Source: Rhodoplanes serenus (GTDB lineage: Bacteria; Pseudomonadota; Alphaproteobacteria; Rhizobiales; Xanthobacteraceae). From it: a stretch of 35,062 nucleotides of DNA. Every line of letters starts with the position of its first letter. Position 1 is the stretch's first letter. Of this stretch, positions 15,467-22,653 are shown piece after piece. Under the pieces are notes generated by a model. The model made no database searches and was not told the DNA's origin. It saw nothing but the letters and a program-made list of their open reading frames with translations. The stretch spans positions 1 through 35,062 of the forward strand of contig CAMAWG010000025.1 in the NCBI GenBank assembly GCA_945861855.1, given 5' to 3'. The position numbers were made by a program, and so were the translations under genes.

Positions 15467-16051
15467 ATGAACGCGGTAGCGCCCACAACCACGGCCCCCA
15501 CCGTCACTGAGCGGCGGATTTCGAAGCGCGTTCGTCACGCGTGTGACCTGCTCCTATCGGGAGAGGTCAAGACCATCAAAGCCGCAGCGGACCGAGCAAA
15601 TCTGACACGAGAGCATCTATCACGGTCGCTCCAGGAACCTCACGTACGCACGTTTATCGCGCGCGAAATCGCCAAAAACATCGGCACGGCGCAGATGAGA
15701 GCCACCGGCGTGCTCGAAAAGCTGATGGATGAGGGCAAGAGCGAGCATGTCCGGCGCGACGTGTCGCGATATTTCCTCGAATTGGCGGGCCACACGGTCG
15801 CTCACAACGCGCAGAGCCTCAACATCAACGTGGACGTGAAGGCTGGCTACGTCATCGACCTGGCCGAGCCGAGCCGGGAGCCTGTCACGATCGACGCAAA
15901 GCCGGTGGAGCAGGTTCAGCCAGGCCGAGCGCTCCAGGTCGAGAACACCACGCCACACCGCACCAAGAACGCGCCGCAACAGATCCGCACCTTCGAAAGC
16001 GCGAATGAGCTGCTGGCTGCCGAAGCTGCCGAACGTGGGTGGCGACGATGA
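15467..16051 (+). CDS. TerS-like helix-turn-helix protein (putative small terminase subunit)
   Basis: 194 residues. Residues 18-57 (RISKRVRHACDLLLSG, then TIKAAADRANLTREHLSRSL) form an HTH like the DNA-binding domain of phage small terminase subunits. A helical oligomerisation-like region follows (60-110), then NINVDVKAGYVIDL (118-132), a segment I associate with TerS-like proteins of rhizobial prophages. The C-terminal tail is hydrophilic. Small terminases pick the DNA to be packaged and work with a large subunit, which is absent here. The ATG at 15467 is chosen because it opens the conserved part; a TTG at 15359 would add an Arg/Pro-rich tail. An alternative is a phage repressor-like HTH. 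Confidence 0.5.
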   Translation: MNAVAPTTTAPTVTERRISKRVRHACDLLLSGEVKTIKAAADRANLTREHLSRSLQEPHVRTFIAREIAKNIGTAQMRATGVLEKLMDEGKSEHVRRDVSRYFLELAGHTVAHNAQSLNINVDVKAGYVIDLAEPSREPVTIDAKPVEQVQPGRALQVENTTPHRTKNAPQQIRTFESANELLAAEAAERGWRR

Positions 16052-16296
16052 ATGTTTCCCCCTCGCTTCCCAGATCGGCCGGTCGAATGATTTTAGCGCG
16101 TTCATCGCGCGAAACGCAGCCTGACCCTCAGTCAATAAAGCTGGGGGCGGCCTCGATTCCTGGCGCGCGCTCGTCAGGACGGCCGGGGGGCAAAAATGGC
16201 CTCTCTCCCGCGCACGAACCTTTCACGCGCGACAATCTCCCAAAAGGTCGGCGCTGTACGGTTTTAGTTTTTCCTCAAAACGGCGGGGCTGGCTGA
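16048..16296 (+). CDS. Possible small protein between two overlapping genes
   Basis: 82-residue frame whose ATG (16048-16050) overlaps the TerS-like TGA and whose TGA (16294-16296) overlaps the next ATG, a pattern that suggests coupled translation. The sequence (SLPRSAGRMILARSS, then GRPGGKNG) is low in hydrophobic residues and matches nothing I know. It may only be a gap. Confidence 0.35.
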   Translation: MNVSPSLPRSAGRMILARSSRETQPDPQSIKLGAASIPGARSSGRPGGKNGLSPAHEPFTRDNLPKGRRCTVLVFPQNGGAG

Positions 16297-16571
16297 TGGC
16301 GCGATGGATGGTGGTCGGGCGTTTTTACGGCAAGGCCGACGATTGCTTGGTGCCAGTCATGCACAACGTCGGCGACGTGATCGATTACAGCACCGGAACT
16401 GCGAGCACCGCGCTGGCGCCGCTTGACGCGGCCGCGCGCGCGCAGCGCGACGCCCATCGTTCCCTGCTCCAAAACCAGGGACTGACCGCACAGTGGGATT
16501 TGGCCTACCTGCGGAATCTCTCAAACCTCAATGCGCGGCAGCGGCAAACAGTCGACGCAGCCGCGGCGTAA
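16296..16571 (+). CDS. Hypothetical phage-type protein (91 aa)
   Basis: Begins MARWMVVGRFYGKADDCLVP. The middle part (GDVIDYS, then LAPLDAAARAQRD) resembles the repeated module of the next gene (G-x-V-x-D/F, then EP or AP, L/V, D/N, A). The C-terminal half is helical (GLTAQWDLAYLRNLSNLN). The start overlaps the previous stop in TGATG. It is followed 20 bp later by the duplicated-module gene, and both probably belong to the late block. No function known. Confidence 0.6.
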   Translation: MARWMVVGRFYGKADDCLVPVMHNVGDVIDYSTGTASTALAPLDAAARAQRDAHRSLLQNQGLTAQWDLAYLRNLSNLNARQRQTVDAAAA

Positions 16572-16591
16572 CCCCCCGAAAGGAAACAACG

Positions 16592-17176
16592 ATGCCACGC
16601 TACCGGATCACTGACGACAACACTCCCGTCCTGGGTGTGCTGCGCATCAAGGGCGCCGTGATGGACTTCGACGGTTGGCCCGTGCGCGGCATGGAGCCGG
16701 TCGACGACGAGGCCCACCGCATCCATCGATACTGGGAGAAAAACCGGCTCAGCGGCGCACTGCCTTTGACGCCACGCGACGAACTGACCGGCAAATTCTT
16801 TTTGCCACAGATCCTCCCGAACATTGCCGGTAGTGAACTCTATGGCGAAGCGCGACCGGATCAGCAAAAGCCGGGCATGCCGCGATACCGCTTCCGGCAC
16901 GTCAAGGTGTTCGGCGACGCCTACAGCCCGCAAACCTTCGCTGCCGGCCAGGAGATTGTTTTTCTTGGCTGGCCCGTGCCGTCGCTGGAGCCGCTGAATG
17001 ACGAGGCGCGCCAGGTCATCGAATACTACGCCGCCAACAAGGATCGCGGCGACCTGCGGTCGTGTCCGTGGAACTGGTTCGACGACACGCTCTACCTGCC
17101 GGACCTGGCCGGCCGCTCCACAACGCCTCCGCCGCCCATGCGGCATGCTGGAAAATTCGTCAATGCCGCTGCCTGA
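16592..17176 (+). CDS. Hypothetical protein with two tandem copies of one module
   Basis: 194 residues made of two similar halves, each starting MPRYR (residues 1-5 and 96-100). Copy one has GAVMDFDGWPVRGMEPVDDE (21-40); copy two has GQEIVFLGWPVPSLEPLNDE (119-138); each is followed by a helix and a FF-LPQ or LYLPD ending. Internal duplication of this kind fits a small structural protein that forms a symmetrical ring or decorates a lattice, but nothing in the sequence proves that. An AAGGAAA ribosome site precedes the ATG. The last 14 bp overlap the next gene. Confidence 0.65.
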   Translation: MPRYRITDDNTPVLGVLRIKGAVMDFDGWPVRGMEPVDDEAHRIHRYWEKNRLSGALPLTPRDELTGKFFLPQILPNIAGSELYGEARPDQQKPGMPRYRFRHVKVFGDAYSPQTFAAGQEIVFLGWPVPSLEPLNDEARQVIEYYAANKDRGDLRSCPWNWFDDTLYLPDLAGRSTTPPPPMRHAGKFVNAAA

Positions 17177-17345
17177 CGACATCGACGTAGAAATCCAGGA
17201 GGAAATCATCGCGCTGCGCAAGCAGTTCGCGGCCTCGATGGACGTGCTGCGGGGTCCGGTGATGCTCCTCGAGCTGGTCGTGGAGCTCAAGCTGCACCGC
17301 GCCGTCGCGATGAAGGAGGCTCGTCATGGCCGAAGAGCCGATTGA
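17163..17345 (+). CDS. Small helical phage-type protein (60 aa)
   Basis: Starts MPLPDDIDVEIQEEIIALRK, continues as an amphipathic helix (VMLLELVVELKLHRAVAMKE) and ends in HGRRAD. It overlaps the preceding gene by 14 bp and the following gene by 20 bp, so it is embedded in a tightly packed block. No family recognised. Confidence 0.55.
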   Translation: MPLPDDIDVEIQEEIIALRKQFAASMDVLRGPVMLLELVVELKLHRAVAMKEARHGRRAD

Positions 17346-17637
17346 CCTTGCCGCGGCGCGCCGGCGCAAGGAACGTCCGACTGAGCTGGAGCAGTCGCTG
17401 GCGATCATCGATCTGATCCGGTGCGGGGGCGATCCGCCGCCGCGAGACGCCGAACTCGCCTCCAGCCACCTCAGCGGTTACGCGCTCGGCGAGAGCGTCG
17501 CCTACGCGCGCTTTCAGCAAGCTATGGCTGCTGCGGGTGTGCCTTTTGGTGCGCAGAGCGCCATCCGGAGTGAGTACGTTTTGCTGCGGGCCACGGATGG
17601 CGCGCTCAGCCAGGCTCAGCCGAAGGACGGCGCATAA
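17326..17637 (+). CDS. Hypothetical phage-type protein (103 aa)
   Basis: Starts MAEEPIDLAAARRRKERPTE and has a helical middle (SHLSGYALGESVAYARFQQA). The stop TAA (17635-17637) shares its A with the ATG of the gp14-like gene, indicating coupled translation with the ejection-protein block. A GAAGGAGG ribosome site precedes the start. The position just before a gp14-like gene would suit a small internal or assembly protein, but no motif confirms it. Confidence 0.6.
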   Translation: MAEEPIDLAAARRRKERPTELEQSLAIIDLIRCGGDPPPRDAELASSHLSGYALGESVAYARFQQAMAAAGVPFGAQSAIRSEYVLLRATDGALSQAQPKDGA

Positions 17638-18203
17638 TGGCTGATCCGTTCTCGCTCATGGCAACTGCGGCGCTCGTCGGCGGCACGGCGCTGTCGGCGA
17701 CGTCGCAGATTATGAAGGGCCGCGAGGAAAGCACCGCGGCTGCATTCGAGCGGCAGCAACTCCTGACGCAACAGGAGCAATACAAAATCCAGGAGGGTCA
17801 GCAGCGCACCGCCGCGATGCAGGATGAGACCCGGCGCCGTAACGAACTGACGTCGAACCTCGAAACAATTCAGGCCATGCGCGCCGGGCGCGGCGTCGGT
17901 CTTTCGAGCCCGACCGGCATGGCGATCCTCGATAGCGTCACCGAGGGCGCCGAAGGCGACATTCGGACATCGCGGCTGAATTTTCTTGAGCGGGCGGACT
18001 CGGCTCGCATCGCCGGGGAATATTCCGGCGGTGCCGCGGTGATGGCCGGTCGCAAGGCGCGCATGTCGCTTATTTCCGGCTATCTCGGCGCCGCCTCGAC
18101 CGTCGCCAGTGCCGGCTTCAAATATTGGGCCGCCACCACGTCGCCGGGCGGCGGCGGCGCGCGGTCGAGCTATGACCCATCGAGAGCTGGAGCGCTGTAC
18201 TGA
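17637..18203 (+). CDS. Podovirus internal virion protein, gp14-like
   Basis: 188 residues, close to T7 gp14 (196). The N-terminus (MADPFSLMATAALVGGTALS) is a hydrophobic, Gly/Ala-rich segment, then a long Gln/Glu-rich coiled-coil-like helix (about 30-75), then a conserved-looking stretch RAGRGVGLSSPTGMAILDSV, as in gp14-like proteins of T7-type phages. Gp14-type proteins leave the virion first and form the outer-membrane part of the DNA channel. It begins the block of four head-to-tail genes and overlaps the next gene by one base (TGATG). Assignment is by pattern and gene order. Confidence 0.7.
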   Translation: MADPFSLMATAALVGGTALSATSQIMKGREESTAAAFERQQLLTQQEQYKIQEGQQRTAAMQDETRRRNELTSNLETIQAMRAGRGVGLSSPTGMAILDSVTEGAEGDIRTSRLNFLERADSARIAGEYSGGAAVMAGRKARMSLISGYLGAASTVASAGFKYWAATTSPGGGGARSSYDPSRAGALY

Positions 18204-21169
18204 TGGCCGGAACTGGACTGCCGATCCCGAAATCTGGCGACGTGCTGGCGCTTGCGTCGCCGGTCGCGCAGGTGTTCGACGTCGACAGGTATTCGAGCGC
18301 AAAAGCTTGGGGCGAGATTGCGCAGCACGGAAGCCAGCTCGCCAATAGCGGCGCGGATGCGTTGAAGATCGCCGAGCATCAAGCCGTGGTCTCGGCCGTT
18401 GCCAACATGGAAGTCGAAGGCCGCGATTTCTTCCGCACCGCCCGTGACCGGAACGCCTTCAATCCGCGCGGGTTCGAGGCTGAGACCAACGGCTACATCG
18501 ACGGCAAGCTGAGCACAATGGAGCCGCGGCTTGTCCCCCACGCAAGGCAGTTCTTTTCGCGGGAGATCGACGCCGGCTCAACCGCAATCCTCTCCGAAAC
18601 GCGTTCGCGCGACCAACAGCGAGCCAAGGAATCGGTCACGGCGCTCGAAGCGCAGTCCCGCGACGATGTGATCGGGCACGCGATGACCGGGACGTTCAAC
18701 ACCGACGAGGGCATGGCGGCCCTTGAAAAATACAAAGGCGTGCTGGCGTCGGCTGTCACAAGCCAACTGTTGAGCCCGGAGGAAATGGACCGACGCGTGA
18801 TCGACGTTACGAACCGCGCGACGGGTGAAGTGATCGTTAAGGACATCGGAGACCAATACCGGGCGATGCGAGCAAACGGCGAGGCAGCCGGGCCGGCCGC
18901 CATGCGGGCCGCCGAGGAGCAATTGCTGCGCAGCCCGACCCTGAATCTCAGCCAGGGTCAGCGGTATACGTTCTACCGCAAGGCCACCGCCGAGATTCAC
19001 GCGCTGGAAGCCGAACGCAAACAAGACCTGAAGGACGCCCGCGCCGGCGCCAATGATGCGCTCTATGCGCTGTCGCGCGGCGTGAGGATCGATCCCGCGA
19101 CCGTCGACCGCCTGGCCGAAACGCTCAATGCCGCCGGTGGCCAGGCCGATACCGCCCGGTTACGAGGCGCCGCCGCGCGTGCCGACCAGCTCGAGAGCTT
19201 CAACAGGCTGCCGCTGGGTGATCAGGCGCGGACAATCGCTACCTTTGACGCGGCTACCGGCGCCAGCGCACCGCCCGCCGTGCGTGCCGCGATCGAAGAG
19301 GCCGCGGCCGCAACTGGCGTCTCGCCGGCCTATCTGTTTCGTACAGCCTCCCGCGAGTCGCGCTTCGATCCGAACGCCCGTGCCACGACGTCGAGCGCTG
19401 GCGGATTGTTTCAGTTCACCGACCGCACCTGGTCGGACACCCTCGCTGCCCACGGCGCCAAATATGGCCTTGCGCCGAACACTCCCAAGACGGACGCGCG
19501 CGCAAGCGCACTGATGGCGGCCGAGCTCACGAAGGCCAACGCCGACGCGCTCAAATCGGCCGGCTTCACAGTCTCGCTCGACGACGCTCACATGCCGGTG
19601 TCCGGCAACGTGCTGTATCTTGCGCACTTCGCGGGCGCGGAGGGAGCGACGAAGCTTCTCAGATCGGACCCTGGTGCGTCCGCCGCGGACGTGCTCCCTG
19701 CCGCCGCCGGCGCCAACCGCTCGCTGTTCTACGGCACTGATGGAAAGCCGCGCGCAGTCGGAGACGTTCTCGACCGCCTAAGCCTTTCGCAAAGTACTGG
19801 TGGTCGCATCACGCCGGCAATGGGTACCGATCTACGGACGTTCGCCGGGCTGCAAAAGTCGCTCAACGAAAAGACTGAAACGGCCTGGACCGCCATCGCG
19901 GCCGACATGGACAAGGGCATGCGGCCGGCGCCTGGCGTGCTCGACCAGGTGATCCAAGGCGCCACGCTCGCCAACAATCACGCGCTCCTCGAAACCGTCG
20001 CAGATCGGGTCGAGCGTTTCGACCAAAGCGTCGCGCTCGGCCGCGCGCCACTACCGACGCAGCAGTCGGCGATCGGCGAACTGAACCGCGCCGCGGCCGC
20101 CGGCGAGCTGTCCCCCGGCGCCGCCGCCTGGAAACGCGACATCGAAGCGCGCCACGCCGCGGTGACGAGCGGCCTGGACAGCAATCCAGTGAGCACCACC
20201 GTGGCGCATTTCCCGGAGCGGTTTCAGCAACCGGCGCCGCTCGACGTCGTCAACAGCGACAATTTTCGGGCGGGGCTTGCGGCGCGCGCCCAGATCGCAC
20301 GGTTCGGCGCTCAGAACTGGCAGAGCCGCGAGCTGCCCGCGCTGGACCAGGCCGACCTGACCCGCGTCCATGCGGCGCTCGATGCTGCTGACCCGGCCGG
20401 CAAGACGCGGATCTTCAGTGACCTGACGGCGGCGCTGCCAGAAGGCACCCGCCACGCGACCCTCGCCAAGCTCGGCGAGAAAGGGCCGGCCGCCATGGTC
20501 GACGCCTTCGCCGGCGCGCTCTACAGCCAGGCGCCGGACGTGGCCACCGGAATTATCACTGGCTGGCGCGCGCTCACGGCGGAAACCCGCTTCGACCCGT
20601 TGAAGGACGACAAGAGCACGTTCAATCAAAAATTCGATGAAGCGCTCCCGGCTTCGACGTTCGGCATTGGGGCGCGCACCTCAGAGACAGGGGCGCTGCT
20701 GACCATCAAAAATTCCGCGCGGGCGCTGTACGCCTACAAGTCGGCGCAGCTCGGCGACACGTCCGGCGATATCAACGAGGCGCGGGTGCAGCAGTCCGTC
20801 GAGGCGGTGACTGGCGGTGTGCTCAAGCTCAACGGCGGCTCGCTGATCGCGCCGGTGCGGGGCATGTCCCAGCGGCAGTTCGACGGCGTGGTGGCCGGCA
20901 TCACCGACCAAGACCTGGCCGGCGTGACGACGCTCAGCGGGCAACCGATCACGGCGGCATATCTGCGCGGCTCGGCGAAACTCGAAAGCGTCGGCGATGG
21001 CCGATACCTCATCAGGCTCGGCAATGACGCCGAGCGCCCGATCTACGCCTTCAGCAACGCCAGCACAGAAAGCCCCACGCCGTACGAGCTCGACCTGCGA
21101 GGCCGCCGGCCTCTGCCCGGCTTCACGCCGACGCCGGGCGTTCAAGGCAAACCGTATCCGAGGGGCTGA
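18203..21169 (+). CDS. Internal virion / ejection protein with lytic transglycosylase domain
   Basis: 988 residues. Residues about 365-480 form a soluble lytic transglycosylase (SLT) domain: catalytic E385 in FRTASRESRFDPNARA, then SSAGGLFQFTDRTWSD, and a later GNVLYLAHFAGAEGATKLL. On each side are long helical regions rich in Ala, Gln and Arg, as in the internal core proteins of T7-like phages (gp15 and gp16). It would loosen peptidoglycan during DNA entry. In T7 the SLT domain sits at the N-terminus of gp16; here it is in the middle of the second gene, so the domains are arranged differently. It starts one base inside the gp14-like gene and is followed after 2 bp by the next. Confidence 0.8.
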   Translation: MAGTGLPIPKSGDVLALASPVAQVFDVDRYSSAKAWGEIAQHGSQLANSGADALKIAEHQAVVSAVANMEVEGRDFFRTARDRNAFNPRGFEAETNGYIDGKLSTMEPRLVPHARQFFSREIDAGSTAILSETRSRDQQRAKESVTALEAQSRDDVIGHAMTGTFNTDEGMAALEKYKGVLASAVTSQLLSPEEMDRRVIDVTNRATGEVIVKDIGDQYRAMRANGEAAGPAAMRAAEEQLLRSPTLNLSQGQRYTFYRKATAEIHALEAERKQDLKDARAGANDALYALSRGVRIDPATVDRLAETLNAAGGQADTARLRGAAARADQLESFNRLPLGDQARTIATFDAATGASAPPAVRAAIEEAAAATGVSPAYLFRTASRESRFDPNARATTSSAGGLFQFTDRTWSDTLAAHGAKYGLAPNTPKTDARASALMAAELTKANADALKSAGFTVSLDDAHMPVSGNVLYLAHFAGAEGATKLLRSDPGASAADVLPAAAGANRSLFYGTDGKPRAVGDVLDRLSLSQSTGGRITPAMGTDLRTFAGLQKSLNEKTETAWTAIAADMDKGMRPAPGVLDQVIQGATLANNHALLETVADRVERFDQSVALGRAPLPTQQSAIGELNRAAAAGELSPGAAAWKRDIEARHAAVTSGLDSNPVSTTVAHFPERFQQPAPLDVVNSDNFRAGLAARAQIARFGAQNWQSRELPALDQADLTRVHAALDAADPAGKTRIFSDLTAALPEGTRHATLAKLGEKGPAAMVDAFAGALYSQAPDVATGIITGWRALTAETRFDPLKDDKSTFNQKFDEALPASTFGIGARTSETGALLTIKNSARALYAYKSAQLGDTSGDINEARVQQSVEAVTGGVLKLNGGSLIAPVRGMSQRQFDGVVAGITDQDLAGVTTLSGQPITAAYLRGSAKLESVGDGRYLIRLGNDAERPIYAFSNASTESPTPYELDLRGRRPLPGFTPTPGVQGKPYPRG

Positions 21170-21171
21170 CC

Positions 21172-22653
21172 ATGCCGCTCGATATGTTCCAGGCGGACCG
21201 CGACGAGGCCGTGAACTATGCGACGCGGCAGAGCGCGCCGGCGTTGCCAGCGACCTTCGGCGATACCTTCACCGCCGCCTGGAACGAGGGCATGTATTTT
21301 GGCCAGTCGGTCGCTGGCCAGAACGCCCGCAAGTCCGCGGTCAGCGACCTGGCCGACGAATATTTCCGCCGCACCGGCGACGATCCAGAACGGCGGATGG
21401 AGGCCTGGGGCGAGAGCCAGCGCTACGGCTCCAGCGTCGACTATCTCAACGCCAAGATTGCCGAGCAGCGGCAGGCCGATCCGTCATTCGACATGGTCCC
21501 GATCACCGACGAGGAAATCGAGCGCCGCGCGGTGGCGAAAGGCCAACAGGCGCGAAGCGAGTCGGCCGCGCTCGGCGCACGCGAAAAGACGACAGGCGGC
21601 ACGATCGGCGGCTACGCTGGGTCCGCCGCGATCGGCGCCGTCGATCCCGTCAACGTCCTGACGTTTCCGCTTGCTGCCCCGGGAGGCCTGGGCATCCTGC
21701 GAACGGCGTTGGCGTGGGGCGGGATTGCCGGCGGGACGCAGGCCGGAATCGAAGTGCTGGGCGCGCCGTTCCGCGAGCAAGTGCAGCCGGGCTACGGCGC
21801 GAGCGGCGAGCCGGCGGCGAACATTCTCGGCGCCGCTGCTTTTGGCGGTGCGATCGGCGGCACGATCAAGACCACCTCAACGCTGTGGTCGCGGCTAAAG
21901 ACCGGCGACTGGCCGCAATCGGTGCGGGACGCAGGGCACGCCGTCGACAGCGAAGCCAACGTTGGCGAGACCAATATTTTCCCAGGCGCCGAAGGCGAGA
22001 CCGCGCACCGTGCGGCGCTGACGAAGGCGATCGACGATGTGGCCGCCGGTCGGCCGGCCGATGTGGATTCGATCATTCCGCCTGAGCTGCAGAACGCCTA
22101 TCAGGCGCGCTTCACGTCGATCGACGAGGCGCGGCAACGCGCCATCGAGACGAAGGCCCCGGAAGATGTGGGCGACGTCGCATTCGAGCTGCAGGGCATT
22201 GCCCGAGAAGCCGGGTACGCACTGCCGCGGCAGGAGGCCGATCAGATCGCCGCGCGCCTCGTCACCGTGTCGGATGATCAGGCGCGCGCCATGCTCGACG
22301 AATTCCTGATGCGGCCCCGCACGCTCGCCGACACTTTGCCGGAAACGTCGGCTGGCGCGGCCGCAACCGGCACGCGCGCGCTGACCACGGCGCTGGATCG
22401 CGACCGCCTGGCGCCAGCTGAGGTCGCTTCAATGCGAGAGGATCCGGGACTTGCCGGCGCCGTGACCCATGACGCCGAGCTGCTGCTGCAAAAACACGGC
22501 GACGTGCAATTCCCATCGGGCGAGACCGTCGACGCGGCCGGCAACCGTGCGCCGGCCATGCGGTCGCTGAAGGAAGCGCTTGCAGAAGCGAACCGCAAAG
22601 AGCGCGCCGGGGACGAACTGCTGGCCTGCCTTCGGCCGCACGGAGAGGTCTAA
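21172..22653 (+). CDS. Ejection-protein-like phage protein with glycine-rich membrane segments
   Basis: 493 residues. After a helical N-terminus (1-140) come Gly/Ala-rich hydrophobic stretches at 141-197 (TGGTIGGYAGSAAIGAV, then FPLAAPGGLGILRTAL) and 216-230 (AANILGAAAFGGAIGG). Such glycine-zipper segments are typical of phage internal proteins that enter the inner membrane during DNA ejection. The C-terminal half is helical and hydrophilic. Its TAA shares a base with the ATG of the next gene (TAATG). It could be part of a gp15/gp16-like core split over several genes. No enzyme motif is seen. Confidence 0.65.
   Translation: MPLDMFQADRDEAVNYATRQSAPALPATFGDTFTAAWNEGMYFGQSVAGQNARKSAVSDLADEYFRRTGDDPERRMEAWGESQRYGSSVDYLNAKIAEQRQADPSFDMVPITDEEIERRAVAKGQQARSESAALGAREKTTGGTIGGYAGSAAIGAVDPVNVLTFPLAAPGGLGILRTALAWGGIAGGTQAGIEVLGAPFREQVQPGYGASGEPAANILGAAAFGGAIGGTIKTTSTLWSRLKTGDWPQSVRDAGHAVDSEANVGETNIFPGAEGETAHRAALTKAIDDVAAGRPADVDSIIPPELQNAYQARFTSIDEARQRAIETKAPEDVGDVAFELQGIAREAGYALPRQEADQIAARLVTVSDDQARAMLDEFLMRPRTLADTLPETSAGAAATGTRALTTALDRDRLAPAEVASMREDPGLAGAVTHDAELLLQKHGDVQFPSGETVDAAGNRAPAMRSLKEALAEANRKERAGDELLACLRPHGEV

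Noticed and set aside
15237..15470. A 77-residue frame starting in an ATGA overlap after the RepA-like gene.
   Set aside because: It is a proline-rich reading of the TTCCAAC array with no domain. The repeat array explains the sequence better, although the ATGA overlap leaves slight doubt.
16048..18203. A search for CRISPR arrays, toxin-antitoxin pairs or known defence genes in the island.
   Set aside because: No regularly spaced long repeats and no recognisable nuclease, deaminase, TIR, reverse transcriptase or toxin motifs were seen there or elsewhere in the window.
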